Positions 7,095 through 19,280 of a stretch of 64,000 nucleotides of DNA are shown here, in pieces (positions within the stretch are counted from its first letter, which is position 1; every line of letters begins with the position of its first letter). The position numbers were made by a program, and so were the translations under genes. A model generated the notes under the pieces. The model made no database searches and was not told the DNA's origin. It worked only from the letters and a program-made list of their open reading frames with translations. Source of the stretch: Oscillospiraceae bacterium (GTDB taxonomy: Bacteria; Bacillota; Clostridia; Oscillospirales; Ruminococcaceae); NCBI GenBank assembly GCA_025757985.1, contig CP107210.1:124001-188000 (forward strand). Direction: 5' to 3'.

Positions 7095-7319
7095 TTACAA
7101 CTTGTAATCATGAGGAACAATTTCGACTTTAATTGACTTGTCCTCAAAAACAGAAACGAGCAAAGAATAGTTGGCAGCGAGACGGCCAAACAGCATATTC
7201 ATATCTTGCTTCATGTTGAAAAGCTGTGCAGCGGTATTGCGTTCTCCGACAAACTTTTGAACTTGAATATAGCCGTCAATCTGGTTATAGTCGATAAGTG
7301 ATTTTTGCGTGATACGCAT
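7095..7319 (-). CDS. Phage protein of unknown function (74 aa)
   Basis: 74 aa from ATG 7319 (MRITQKSLIDYNQIDGYI), chosen because GAGGTG lies at the right distance; a TTG 12 nt upstream is possible. Soluble, mixed charge, no motif recognised. It sits between the Cys-rich gene and the coat gene, close behind the replication genes, and may act in replication or its control. Confidence 0.55.
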   Translation of the reverse strand: MRITQKSLIDYNQIDGYIQVQKFVGERNTAAQLFNMKQDMNMLFGRLAANYSLLVSVFEDKSIKVEIVPHDYKL

Positions 7320-7327
7320 ATTGCACC

Positions 7328-7657
7328 TCAAAAGGGTAAATCTTCTACAACTTCTTTAAAGGGGCGAACCTCGCAGATATTGTAGTATTCATGCTTTAGG
7401 CGAAAGAGGCACCCTGCACAGCGCGTGTAGACCTGCGGTATATGTAGGTAATGTACGATATCCAGCAGTTCAAAGCGGAACGGTGTAGGAATGTTCTTCT
7501 TTTTGTAGCTGTCGTACACACAATACTGTTTGCCCATCTTGCAATCTAGTGTTGCGTTCGGACAGTCGTTGCAGTAATAGCAGGGGCAAGGGCGGACGTG
7601 GGTAACGCCGTCTATAACCTCGAAAGGCTGATGGCAAGCGTCAATCCAAATCGACAT
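7328..7657 (-). CDS. Cysteine-rich phage protein (109 aa)
   Basis: 109 aa from ATG 7657, overlapping the end of rep by 17 nt. It has about ten cysteines, with clusters CPCYYCNDC (about residues 24-32) and a later C...CAGC group, suggesting one or two metal-binding sites. Translationally coupled to rep. It could be a DNA-binding or regulatory partner of Rep; no family is recognised. Confidence 0.6.
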   Translation of the reverse strand: MSIWIDACHQPFEVIDGVTHVRPCPCYYCNDCPNATLDCKMGKQYCVYDSYKKKNIPTPFRFELLDIVHYLHIPQVYTRCAGCLFRLKHEYYNICEVRPFKEVVEDLPF

Positions 7658-8267
7658 AATCCGCACGACCTTTCACGGTTTCCTGCCAAATGTCTTTCCA
7701 GAGGTTGTAGTTTTTGCGGAATGTAGACCAACAGCCGTTATCATATGCCCAGCGTGCCAACTCCTTGACGGAGTGGCACTTCGGCATATCGAACATAGTG
7801 GCAACCTGCTCTTCCTCGCTCACGCCCTCATTTTGTGCGGGCGGGTCGAAGTCGTGCAAGCCTACTATGTCGGGGTCGTACTTGTATTTATCATCTTCGT
7901 TTTCATGCCAGAGATACACATAGGATTTATAGAGATTGAAGCATCTGCGAATTGCCGTGTTGCTCACACTACAAAAGGCTTTGTTTCGCAGTTCCTTCGC
8001 AACGCCGCTTGCATAGCGTTGATTTTTGAAGCGTACCACAAAATGAACGTGGGGCTTTTTGAGGTCTCCCACATTCCACGGCGGGCAATCGCCGCCGTGG
8101 TCTTTTGCGTACTCTTTCAAGTCATCGGCATCGTAGGTATCTTTATCGTGCAAAGCCCATGCGCACGACCAGTGTTCTTTTACATAGTCGATTGCATATT
8201 GCTGGCTTTCGGGGTATAGCGTGAAAATGAATTGATAAGCTTTTGGGGAGTCTGCCACTTTAACCAC
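7641..8267 (-). CDS. Rolling-circle replication initiator, pMV158/Rep_2 type
   Basis: 208 aa. HUH endonuclease motifs are visible: the metal-binding motif KPHVHFVV (about residues 70-77), and a Tyr-containing motif followed by YLWHENEDDKYKYDPDIV (about residues 115-133), the typical Rep_2 signature. Such Reps nick one strand at the double-strand origin and stay bound through the tyrosine. A perfect 14-bp inverted repeat just upstream (8293-8328) could be the origin hairpin. Many inoviruses instead use other Rep families, so a plasmid-type Rep points to modular exchange with plasmids. Confidence 0.85.
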   Translation of the reverse strand: MVKVADSPKAYQFIFTLYPESQQYAIDYVKEHWSCAWALHDKDTYDADDLKEYAKDHGGDCPPWNVGDLKKPHVHFVVRFKNQRYASGVAKELRNKAFCSVSNTAIRRCFNLYKSYVYLWHENEDDKYKYDPDIVGLHDFDPPAQNEGVSEEEQVATMFDMPKCHSVKELARWAYDNGCWSTFRKNYNLWKDIWQETVKGRADYVDLD

Positions 8268-8292
8268 CTCTGTTTTCGTTTTGGCTTGGCTT

Positions 8293-8328
8293 TTGGCTCT
8301 CCACGGACGTAGCGCCGTGGAGAGCCAA
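8293..8328. repeat. Perfect 14-bp inverted repeat upstream of rep
   Basis: Arms TTGGCTCTCCACGG (8293-8306) and CCGTGGAGAGCCAA (8315-8328) with an 8-base loop. It lies 26 bp before the rep start. Candidate double-strand origin or a transcription attenuator between the ssDNA-binding gene and rep. Confidence 0.6.
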
Positions 8329-8403
8329 ACCGACGTTCACAGTTTGGCGGTTATGGTGGGGGTCGTGGTGGTGGCGGGTGCATCTCCATAGGGCTGTACC
8401 TCG

Positions 8404-8700
8404 TTACTCCACGACCTCGAAATCCTTGAGGATGTAATTCTCGTAGACTTTCAGAACCTCAAAATCAAGTTTGCGGTTCAGAATGTCAGTTTCCTTGCCG
8501 CCGCACTCGGCGACCAGCTGGGCGTAAATGTCGGGAGTGGCACGAACCTGCAACACCTCAACGCCGCCGACGTTCTCACGGTTTTTCTTCACGCAATGCA
8601 GACGGAAAAAATTGTAATTTTTGACCTGTCCGGCATCTTTGCCAGACTTAGCGGTAAAAGAACCTTCGCGGTGTTCGGTTGCCAATACAGTGTACTTCAT
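8404..8700 (-). CDS. Probable phage ssDNA-binding protein (98 aa, pV-like)
   Basis: 98 aa. First gene of the leftward phage operon, with a strong Shine-Dalgarno (GGGAGG). The pattern of short beta strands with Lys and aromatic residues (GQVKNYNFFRLHCVKKN, VEVLQVRATPDIY, YENYILKDFEV) fits a small OB-fold ssDNA-binding protein like inovirus gene V protein. Assigned by size, composition and position next to rep; no diagnostic motif exists. Confidence 0.5.
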   Translation of the reverse strand: MKYTVLATEHREGSFTAKSGKDAGQVKNYNFFRLHCVKKNRENVGGVEVLQVRATPDIYAQLVAECGGKETDILNRKLDFEVLKVYENYILKDFEVVE

Positions 8701-8760
8701 TTTGTAGACCTCCCTTTTTTACTTTAGAGACTGCTTTTCTTATGTCTCTGTGTATTTAAA

Positions 8761-8777
8761 TCACCTCGGTTAGGTGA
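8761..8777. repeat. Small hairpin at the right phage end
   Basis: TCACCT / AGGTGA with a 5-base loop, 20 bp inside the right copy of the 20-bp repeat. Possibly part of the end recognised during integration. Confidence 0.4.
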
Positions 8778-8796
8778 TGCGTTTAGTCTACAACGG

Positions 8797-8816
8797 AACT
8801 TCTTCAAAAAACTTTC
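8797..8816. repeat. Right copy of the 20-bp flanking direct repeat
   Basis: AACTTCTTCAAAAAACTTTC, identical to 318-337. Identity ends at exactly these bases on both sides. Marks the inferred right junction of the phage, 10 bp before the -35 of rRNA promoter P2. Confidence 0.75.
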
Positions 8817-8826
8817 AGAAAACCTC

Positions 8827-8855
8827 TTGACAATCTTGAGGAATTGATATATAAT
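8827..8855 (+). promoter_or_regulatory. Sigma-A promoter P2 of the rRNA operon
   Basis: TTGACA (8827-8832), a 17-base spacer and TATAAT (8850-8855), both consensus, about 200 bp before the 16S gene. It is now the only nearby promoter of this operon. Confidence 0.88.
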
Positions 8856-8892
8856 ATACAAGCTGTCACGGAGACGCGACAGCACAGCAGGA

Positions 8893-8921
8893 CCTTGAAA
8901 ATTGAACAAAACTGAAACTTG
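8893..8921 (+). other. 5' arm of the pre-16S processing stem
   Basis: Complementary, with two mismatches in 29 bases, to 10622-10650 after the 16S gene. Such stems are cut by RNase III to release the 16S precursor. Confidence 0.7.
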
Positions 8922-9052
8922 TGGAACCTTGATCGTGGGTTTGGAAACCCACGTTAATCAATTCCAAATTTACAAGTAATTCATACAGGACGCAAGCGAT
9001 TGTGTCTGAGTGATTACAGAGATTTAACGCTTTTAAATGGCGATTAAATACC

Positions 9053-10570
<1,518 letters not shown>

Positions 10571-10714
10571 GGGAGTCAGACATTCAGCTAAAGCTGGTCT
10601 TTGGTTGAATGGACAGGAAAGCAAGTTTCAGTATTGTTCAATTTTGAAGGCCTTGCGTAAAGCAAGATCTTCAAAAAGCATAAGGGACAGCGAAACCCGA
10701 AACGTGAATAACGC

Positions 10715-10790
10715 GGGGGTATAGCTCAGTTGGGAGAGCACCTGCTTTGCAAGCAGGGGGTCAAGGGTTCGAATCCCTTTATCTCCACCA
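10715..10790 (+). tRNA. tRNA-Ala (TGC)
   Basis: 76-nt cloverleaf with encoded CCA. Anticodon TGC sits in CTTTGCAAG, the T-arm reads GGTTCGAATCC, and the acceptor stem GGGGGTA pairs with TATCTCC. Located in the 16S-23S spacer. Confidence 0.95.
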
Positions 10791-10793
10791 TTT

Positions 10794-10870
10794 GGGCTGA
10801 TAGCTCAGCTGGTTAGAGCACTCGGCTGATAACCGAGAGGTCGATGGTTCGAGTCCATTTCAGCCCACCA
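10794..10870 (+). tRNA. tRNA-Ile (GAT)
   Basis: 77-nt cloverleaf with encoded CCA. Anticodon GAT lies in CTGATAA, the T-arm is GGTTCGAGTCC, and the acceptor stem GGGCTGA pairs with TCAGCCC. Three bases after tRNA-Ala in the spacer. Confidence 0.95.
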
Positions 10871-10930
10871 CAGGTTGCCTGTGAGGGCAACCCACAAATC
10901 CCTTATGGAGCTACGCAAGTAGCTGATGTA

Positions 10931-10954
10931 CCTTGAAAACTGAATATAGAACTG
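10931..10954 (+). other. 5' arm of the pre-23S processing stem
   Basis: Pairs with about 13975-14000 after the 23S gene (CTCAAAACTGAATATCGAA on the complementary strand). Predicted RNase III processing stem. Confidence 0.65.
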
Positions 10955-11115
10955 CGAAATGAGATTTTATTAGCTATGTAAAATTCCTGATTTTAAATTA
11001 AAATCTATAATTTCACCAAGCGGAACTGAAGAACGTAAGTTCGACAGTAAATGGTAAAATCTCGTTGGCAAATGGAGAATCTGAAATAAGATATGTTTAT
11101 CGAGAGATAAACAAC

Positions 11116-13945
<2,830 letters not shown>

Positions 13946-14043
13946 CCATCTTGATCAGATACTCTATTTGCAAAAGCGGTTCGATATTCAGTTTTGAGGG
14001 TACATCCTCAACAAAAAGAGAAGCATGACGAAGGTCACGCGTT

Positions 14044-14162
<119 letters not shown>

Positions 14163-14170
14163 CTCTTACA

Positions 14171-14205
14171 AGCTCTATCCCGAAAGGGGTAGGGCTTTTT
14201 TGTTT
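14171..14205 (+). terminator. rRNA operon terminator
   Basis: Stem AGCTCTATCCC / GGGGTAGGGCT with a GAAA loop, followed by a T run. Confidence 0.88.
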
Positions 14206-14243
14206 GTTTTGTAAAGGGGAGCGGGGAAGTATAGGCAAGGCTG

Positions 14244-14272
14244 CGCGGGCGGATATGGAAGCTGCCCCTACG
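14244..14272. repeat. Dispersed palindromic repeat, family A (imperfect copy)
   Basis: CGGGCGGATATGG...GCCCCTAC, a reverse-oriented and partly decayed member of the family. Confidence 0.55.
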
Positions 14273-14311
14273 GAGTGGTAAGGGAACAAGGGCATTTCCA
14301 AAAGGAAAATG

Positions 14312-14357
14312 TTGACAAATCAATAACATTGCGGTATACTATCAACTATTGTTGATA
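14312..14357 (+). promoter_or_regulatory. Promoter and operator-like palindrome of the hydrolase gene
   Basis: TTGACA (14312-14317), 17-base spacer, TATACT (14335-14340). The inverted repeat TATCAAC-TATT-GTTGATA (14340-14357) covers the expected transcription start, the classic place for a repressor operator. Confidence 0.65.
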
Positions 14358-14387
14358 AGTCATAGAGGGACAGAAAGGAAATACACC

Positions 14388-15392
14388 TTGAAAACAAAAG
14401 CAAAAATGAGTCCGAAAAAGAAAATCGTCATCGCAGTCGGTGCGGTGGTCGTGGTGCTGACGGCAGCGCTGCTGTTTGTCAGCAACTACCTTGTAAACTA
14501 TGCCATCGGCCGCAGCGGAGACGGCGGCGATCGTGAAGTCGCGCTGGAGGTCGAAGCCTCGCCGGACAGCGTCGAGGCAATCATTGAGACGAACCGCGCA
14601 CAGTACAGCGCGGACATCGACGCCTTCGCAGCTGCCCATCCGGGAGAAAACGTGACACTCACCGCCGCCGATGGCCTGACCCTGCATGGCGTCCGCTATG
14701 CCAACGCCGAGACCGCCGACACACACCGCTGGGCGATTGTTCTGCACGGCTACCGCGGCGACCACACCGGCGTGCTGAATCTGGCGATGCCCTATTACGA
14801 GGCCGGCTATCAGGTGATCGCGCCCGACCTGCGCGCCTGCGGCGACAGCGACGGAGATTACGTAGGCATGGGCTGGCTTGACCGCGAGGATATTCTGCGT
14901 TGGATCGATTTCATCCTCGCGGATGACCCGCAGGCGGAGATTGTCGTCCATGGCATCTCGATGGGGGCGGCCACCACGATGATGACAGCGGGTGAGGACA
15001 CGCCCGAAAACGTGAAAGTCTTCATCGAGGACTGCGGCTACACGAGCGTCTGGGACGTCTTTTCCAGCGAGCTGCAGCTGCGGTTCGGCCTGCCGGAATT
15101 CCCCATCCTTTACACGGCCAGCGGCGTCGCTAAACTGCGGGCTGGCTACACATTCGGCGAGGCCAGCGCCCTGCGGCAGGTGGAAAACTGCGAAAAACCG
15201 ATGCTTTTCATTCATGGCACGGCGGATGACTTTATCCCCTATGAGATGATGGACGAACTGTATAACGCGAAGCCCGGCGATAATAAGGCCGAGCTGACCG
15301 CCGACGGCGCAGGCCACGGCGAGGCCATGTACGCGCTGGGGGACACCTACTGGGACACGGTGTTTGACTTCATCGAGCCTTATATGAACTGA
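14388..15392 (+). CDS. Membrane-anchored alpha/beta hydrolase
   Basis: 334 aa from TTG 14388, placed by the AGAAAGGA Shine-Dalgarno; ATG 14406 is an alternative. A short basic tail and one membrane segment (about residues 15-37) anchor it. The alpha/beta hydrolase core faces outside or in the membrane. The nucleophile elbow is VVHGISMGAAT, the acid is likely D in HGTADDFIPYE, and the histidine lies in GAGHGEAM. An oxyanion-type HGYRGDHTG loop precedes. Resembles BEM46/YfhR-like serine hydrolases; substrate unknown. Monocistronic, with its own promoter and a terminator at 15396-15428. Confidence 0.8.
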   Translation: MKTKAKMSPKKKIVIAVGAVVVVLTAALLFVSNYLVNYAIGRSGDGGDREVALEVEASPDSVEAIIETNRAQYSADIDAFAAAHPGENVTLTAADGLTLHGVRYANAETADTHRWAIVLHGYRGDHTGVLNLAMPYYEAGYQVIAPDLRACGDSDGDYVGMGWLDREDILRWIDFILADDPQAEIVVHGISMGAATTMMTAGEDTPENVKVFIEDCGYTSVWDVFSSELQLRFGLPEFPILYTASGVAKLRAGYTFGEASALRQVENCEKPMLFIHGTADDFIPYEMMDELYNAKPGDNKAELTADGAGHGEAMYALGDTYWDTVFDFIEPYMN

Positions 15393-15395
15393 ACG

Positions 15396-15428
15396 CAGAG
15401 CGGCGCGGGGGAACCTGCGCCGCTTTTG
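15396..15428 (+). terminator. Terminator after the hydrolase gene
   Basis: Hairpin AGCGGCGCGGG / CCTGCGCCGCT followed by TTT. Confidence 0.6.
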
Positions 15429-15479
15429 TGCTGCCCGCCCGCCGCGCGGCGTATGATGCAGCAGGGGGGATGGGAGAGT

Positions 15480-16745
15480 ATGGAACAAATTTTGCCGTGC
15501 AAGGGCTGGGCGGCGGTCTACTGCCGCCTGAGCCGCGAGGACGAGGACAAAACCGCGCGCGAGTCCGAGAGCATCCGCAACCAGCGCGAGCTGCTGCTGA
15601 ACTGGGCGCAGGCGCACGGCTACCGGGTCTACCGCGTCTACATCGATGAGGATTACTCCGGCATTGATCGGGGGCGCCCCGGCTTCAACGCCATGTTGGC
15701 CGACGCGCAGGCTGGAAAATTCGAGGTCATTCTGGCGAAAACCCAGTCGCGCTTCACCCGCGATATGGAGCTGGTCGAGCGCTACCTGCACGGGCTGTTC
15801 CCGGAGTGGGGTGTGCGGTTCATCGCGGTGCTGGATCATGTCGACACGCAAGACCCGGCCGGGAAAAAGGCGCGTCAGATCAACGGCCTGATCAACGAGT
15901 GGTATCTGGAGGATCTGTCCGCGAATGTGCGGGCAGTGCTCGACCACAAGCGGCACAGCGGGTGCTACATTGCCAGCTTCGCACTGTACGGCTACCGCAA
16001 GCACCCCGCCGATCACAACCGGCTCGTCATTGACCCGCCTGCGGCGGCGGTCGTGCGGAAAATTTTTGCGCTGTATCTGGCAGGGCACGGCACGGCGAAA
16101 ATTGCCGCGCTTTTAAATAAGGAAAGCATTCCGCCGCCCGCTGCCTACCGCACCCGGCAGCTTGGCCACCCCGTGCCGTCCCGCGCGCTGTGGAGCAAGG
16201 CGACTGTGCGGCGCATCCTTGCCACCCGTACCTACGCGGGCGACATGGAGCAGGGACGGGTGCGTAAGCTGAATTACAAATCCACGAAGACGGTGCGCCT
16301 GCCGCCGCAGGATTGGATCGTCGTGCCGGGAACACAGGAGGCCATCGTCGACCGCGCAGATTTCGACGCTGTGCAGCGGATGCTCGCCGCGCGCGGCCGC
16401 GCCTGTGCGTGTGGACAGACACACCTGCTGGCAGGGCTTGTCTACTGCGGCATCTGCGGCGGGAAGATGGAGCTGACCGGTACGGCGGCGCGGCGGTATT
16501 TCCGCTGCCGCACGGCGCAGCGAAGCCGCGCGGCCTGCCCCGGTCAGCGCTACCTGCCAATGGCCGACGCCGAGGCGCTGATGCAGAAGCTGTTGTGTAG
16601 CGATACTGCGCCGCTGACCCGCGCGGAGGTCTGCGCGGCGGTGAATAAGCTCGTCGTCGACCCACCGCAGAACGGTATGCGAGCGATCCGGGTGTACGCG
16701 CGCCCCGGCGTGGTGGGGCAGGGAACGCCCGCCCATGTGGGGTAG
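15480..16745 (+). CDS. Large-type serine recombinase, probable integrase remnant
   Basis: 421 aa from ATG 15480; in-frame ATGs at 15453/15456 are alternatives. N-terminal resolvase domain: catalytic Ser in AVYCRLSREDED, then YSGIDRGRPGFNAML and TQSRFTRDMELV. A recombinase domain (about residues 150-260) and a zinc ribbon (GLVYCGICGGK...YFRCRT, about residues 315-345) follow. Shorter than many phage integrases of the family. Its last codons overlap a truncated minus-strand gene at 16733, so it sits exactly at the edge of a gene disruption. No other phage or transposon genes accompany it. Likely the surviving end of a decayed integrated element. Confidence 0.85.
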   Translation: MEQILPCKGWAAVYCRLSREDEDKTARESESIRNQRELLLNWAQAHGYRVYRVYIDEDYSGIDRGRPGFNAMLADAQAGKFEVILAKTQSRFTRDMELVERYLHGLFPEWGVRFIAVLDHVDTQDPAGKKARQINGLINEWYLEDLSANVRAVLDHKRHSGCYIASFALYGYRKHPADHNRLVIDPPAAAVVRKIFALYLAGHGTAKIAALLNKESIPPPAAYRTRQLGHPVPSRALWSKATVRRILATRTYAGDMEQGRVRKLNYKSTKTVRLPPQDWIVVPGTQEAIVDRADFDAVQRMLAARGRACACGQTHLLAGLVYCGICGGKMELTGTAARRYFRCRTAQRSRAACPGQRYLPMADAEALMQKLLCSDTAPLTRAEVCAAVNKLVVDPPQNGMRAIRVYARPGVVGQGTPAHVG

Positions 16746-17305
16746 ACCTCACTGGATGCGACATTCGCAATGTAGGACTGAAAGCTCACCGTCACATTGC
16801 CGGTGTTCGCTGTGGGCTTGCCCAGATGCACGGTGATCTTTTTGGGGATAACGACCCGGCTCAGTACACTGCCGGGCAGGACCTCCTCCGGTGCAGGGCC
16901 GCTGCCGCCGTTCCCGGAAAACAGCGTATGGGGCGGTATTGCAATGACCTCCGCTTCGCTGCTGCGTGCAGCGTCAGGGACTGTACCGCGCGGTAAAAGC
17001 GCAAGCCGTGCGACCGTCTGCTGCCCGTCAAAGACCTGCACACCGTCCAGCACAAGGGACTGCCAACCTTCCAGTGCGGCCTCTATGCGGTAGAGTGCGT
17101 AGGGGCGCACCATCGTGTTGGCGGCGTCCAGACTGTAGGCTGCATCGGGTGCGGGCAGGTCAGCAGCCTCTGCGCGGCCGTCCGCATCGGCGGTCAGGTG
17201 GGCAAGGGCGGTACCGCTTTCATCCAGCACGGTCAGAGCTGCCCCTGCCAGGGGCGCGGCCTGCCCTGCGGCAGAGGTATAGATCAGTATACTGCCTTTG
17301 GACAT
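16733..17305 (-). pseudogene. Truncated SpoIID-like/peptidoglycan-associated gene, N-terminal part
   Basis: About 190 aa from ATG 17305 (Shine-Dalgarno GGAGGTG). An N-terminal Ig/Cna-B-like domain (SILIYTSAAGQAAPLAGA) is followed by ITVHLGKPTANTGNVTVSF and SYIANVASSEVYPTW. From memory, these resemble the start of a SpoIID-like domain in Clostridia proteins that normally continue for about 200 residues with an ALRAN... segment. Here the homology stops at YPTW, exactly where the serine recombinase gene ends. The frame then runs on nonsensically, antisense to the recombinase. The missing half is not elsewhere in the window. Probably disrupted by integration. Confidence 0.65.
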
Positions 17306-17378
17306 ATAAAAACACCTCCTGACCCACGCTATGCAAACGCGCACAACTGTGCTACAATAGGGGGCAGGAGGGACAATT

Positions 17379-18245
17379 ATGATATATCTTTCCGGTTTTC
17401 GGTTCCCAGATCGGGCACAGGAAGCGAAATACATGGCGTTCAGCCCGCGCGCGAGGCAGACCTGTTATGATTCGTACTATCCGTTTGGATTGTTCGAAGG
17501 CCGCACGCTGCCCGAGCTGGACTTTCTTGAAATCACGATTCTGTACGGCGGCAATGGCAGCGGCAAAACAACGTTATTAAATGTAATGGCCGATGCCCTG
17601 CGGCTTTACCGCCGCGCAGAGTATAATCGGACGCCTTTTTTTGACGATTATGCGCGCTTGTGTGAGCCGCGGACTGCGCGCCCCATACCCACGGGCAGCA
17701 TGATCTTGACAAGTGATGATGTGTTTGACTATATGCTCGATCTGCGGGCGCTGAACGATGGCGTGGACACGCGCCGTGAGCAGATGTTTGCGGATTACAA
17801 CGAACTTCGGCGGGAAAAATTCCAGATGCACGGCATGAAGGACTACGACCGGCTCAAGCAGGTAAGCGCCGCGCGGCGATACAGCCAGTCCCAGATGGCG
17901 CGCCGCACATTGCCTGCCAATGTGCGCACCCGCTCCAACGGGGAGAGCGCATTGGCTGTGTTCAGCGAGCGCATCCGTGAGGATGCACTGTATTTGCTGG
18001 ATGAACCTGAAAACAGCCTTTCGCCCGAACGGCAGCTGGAGCTGGCGCAATTTTTGCATGATTCTGCGCGGTTTTACAACTGCCAATTTATCATAGCGAC
18101 ACACTCGCCGTTTTTGCTGGCCATGCCGGGGGCGCGGGTGTATGATCTGGATGCCGAGCCCGTCACAACACGGAAGTGGACGGAATTGGAGAATGTAAGG
18201 GCGACATGGGAGTTTTTCCAGCGGCATAGGAACGAATTTGAGTAA
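17379..18245 (+). CDS. AAA/ABC-type ATPase of the OLD/RecF-like superfamily
   Basis: 288 aa. Walker A GGNGSGKTT (about residues 54-62), an ABC-signature-like RSNGES (about residue 186), Walker B ALYLLDEPENSLSPE (about residues 204-218) and a switch histidine in FIIATHSPFLLAMPG. The Shine-Dalgarno AGGAGGG is strong. This single-domain layout is common among stand-alone predicted ATPases that act on DNA or as toxin/defence components. No nuclease or partner gene is adjacent, so the role is unknown. Confidence 0.8.
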   Translation: MIYLSGFRFPDRAQEAKYMAFSPRARQTCYDSYYPFGLFEGRTLPELDFLEITILYGGNGSGKTTLLNVMADALRLYRRAEYNRTPFFDDYARLCEPRTARPIPTGSMILTSDDVFDYMLDLRALNDGVDTRREQMFADYNELRREKFQMHGMKDYDRLKQVSAARRYSQSQMARRTLPANVRTRSNGESALAVFSERIREDALYLLDEPENSLSPERQLELAQFLHDSARFYNCQFIIATHSPFLLAMPGARVYDLDAEPVTTRKWTELENVRATWEFFQRHRNEFE

Positions 18246-18251
18246 AACAAA

Positions 18252-18292
18252 CGCCCGCAGGCGGTGGCAGTCAGCCACAGTCTGCGGGCGAT
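18252..18292. terminator. Bidirectional terminator between converging genes
   Basis: Hairpin CGCCCGCAG ... CTGCGGGCG between the ATPase gene and fba, with T-rich sequence beyond on the plus strand. Confidence 0.6.
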
Positions 18293-18320
18293 GTTTATTT
18301 TTGTTTAGGCAGCTGAAAAA

Positions 18321-19184
18321 TCAAGCCTTGTTGGCGGAGCCGAACAGCTCGATCTTCTCACGGACGGTGGCCTTGATGGCCTCGGCGCCGGGAGCGAGCA
18401 GCTTGCGGGGGTCAAAGCCCTTGCCCTCGAGATCCTTGCCGGCCTCGATGTACTTGCGGGTAGCATCGGCAAAGCTCAGCTGGCACTCGGTGTTGACATT
18501 GATCTTGGAGACGCCCAGAGAGATGGCCTTCTTGATCATCTCGTCAGGGATGCCCGTGCCGCCGTGCAGAACCAGAGGAATGTTGTCGGTGGCGTTGTGG
18601 ATCTTGTCCAGAGCCTCGAAGTCCAGACCCTTCCAGTTGGCGGGGTACTTGCCATGGATGTTGCCGATGCCGGCAGCTAGGAAGTCGATGCCCAGAGAAG
18701 CGATCTTCGCGCACTCGGCGGGGTCGGCGACCTCACCCATGCCGATGACGCCGTCCTCCTCGCCGCCGATGGAGCCAACCTCAGCCTCAATGGACAGGCC
18801 GTGGTCATGTGCCAGCGCGACCAGCTCGGTGGTCTTGGCAACGTTCTCGTCGATGGCGTAGTGGCTGCCATCGAACATGATGGAGGTGAAACCGGCAGCG
18901 ACGCAGGCCTTAGCGCCCTCGTAGGTGCCGTGATCCAGATGCAGCGCAACGGGAACGGTGATGCCCAGGCTCTCGTCCATCGCCTTGACCATGGCGGCCA
19001 CGGTCTTGAAGCCGGTCATGTATTTGCCGGCACCCTCAGAGACACCGAGGATGACAGGAGAGTTCATCTCCTGTGCGGTGAGCAGGATGCTCTTGGTCCA
19101 CTCCAGATTGTTGATGTTGAACTGGCCGACTGCGTAGTGGCCATCGCGCGCTTTCAGCAGCATATTGGTAGCATTTACCAGCAT
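18321..19184 (-). CDS. fba: Class II fructose-1,6-bisphosphate aldolase
   Basis: 287 aa, full length. Splits fructose 1,6-bisphosphate into DHAP and glyceraldehyde 3-phosphate in glycolysis. Zinc-binding histidines are seen in HLDHGTYEG, GIGNIHGKYP and LVLHGGTGIPD. Phosphate-binding and catalytic regions (SIEAEVGSIGG, KINVNTECQ) are intact. Strong GGAGG Shine-Dalgarno. Promoter at 19252-19280. Class II enzymes of related families act on tagatose bisphosphate, but the general pattern is FbaA/FbaB-like glycolytic aldolase. Confidence 0.92.
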   Translation of the reverse strand: MLVNATNMLLKARDGHYAVGQFNINNLEWTKSILLTAQEMNSPVILGVSEGAGKYMTGFKTVAAMVKAMDESLGITVPVALHLDHGTYEGAKACVAAGFTSIMFDGSHYAIDENVAKTTELVALAHDHGLSIEAEVGSIGGEEDGVIGMGEVADPAECAKIASLGIDFLAAGIGNIHGKYPANWKGLDFEALDKIHNATDNIPLVLHGGTGIPDEMIKKAISLGVSKINVNTECQLSFADATRKYIEAGKDLEGKGFDPRKLLAPGAEAIKATVREKIELFGSANKA

Positions 19185-19251
19185 AGTTCATACCTCCACA
19201 TATAACAGTTACAATAGGTGGTACACCGACACCCGGCGCACCATTAAGTTT

Positions 19252-19280
19252 ATTATAACCCGACTTTGACAAAAAATCAA
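19252..19280 (-). promoter_or_regulatory. Promoter of fba
   Basis: On the minus strand TTGATT (19275-19280), a 17-base spacer and TATAAT (19252-19257), about 70 bp before the fba start codon. Confidence 0.7.

Larger units (their letters stand above)
318..8816 (-). mobile_element. Integrated filamentous phage (inovirus) with IS30-type transposase
   Basis: The segment is bounded by two identical 20-bp copies (318-337 and 8797-8816). It is visibly AT-richer than its surroundings and carries a full inovirus gene set: Rep, ssDNA-binding-like protein, small coat proteins with one membrane segment, a large secreted adsorption-type protein and a Zot/pI ATPase. At about 8.5 kb it fits inovirus genome size. 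Removing it would rejoin a palindrome and A-rich element to the promoter at 8827, recreating a normal tandem rRNA promoter region. No gene is visibly broken. Boundaries are inferred from the repeat; the biochemistry of integration is not shown. Confidence 0.8.

Noticed and set aside
14346..16088. 580-aa minus-strand reading frame
   Set aside because: Runs antisense through the hydrolase and recombinase genes, both of which have clear motifs.
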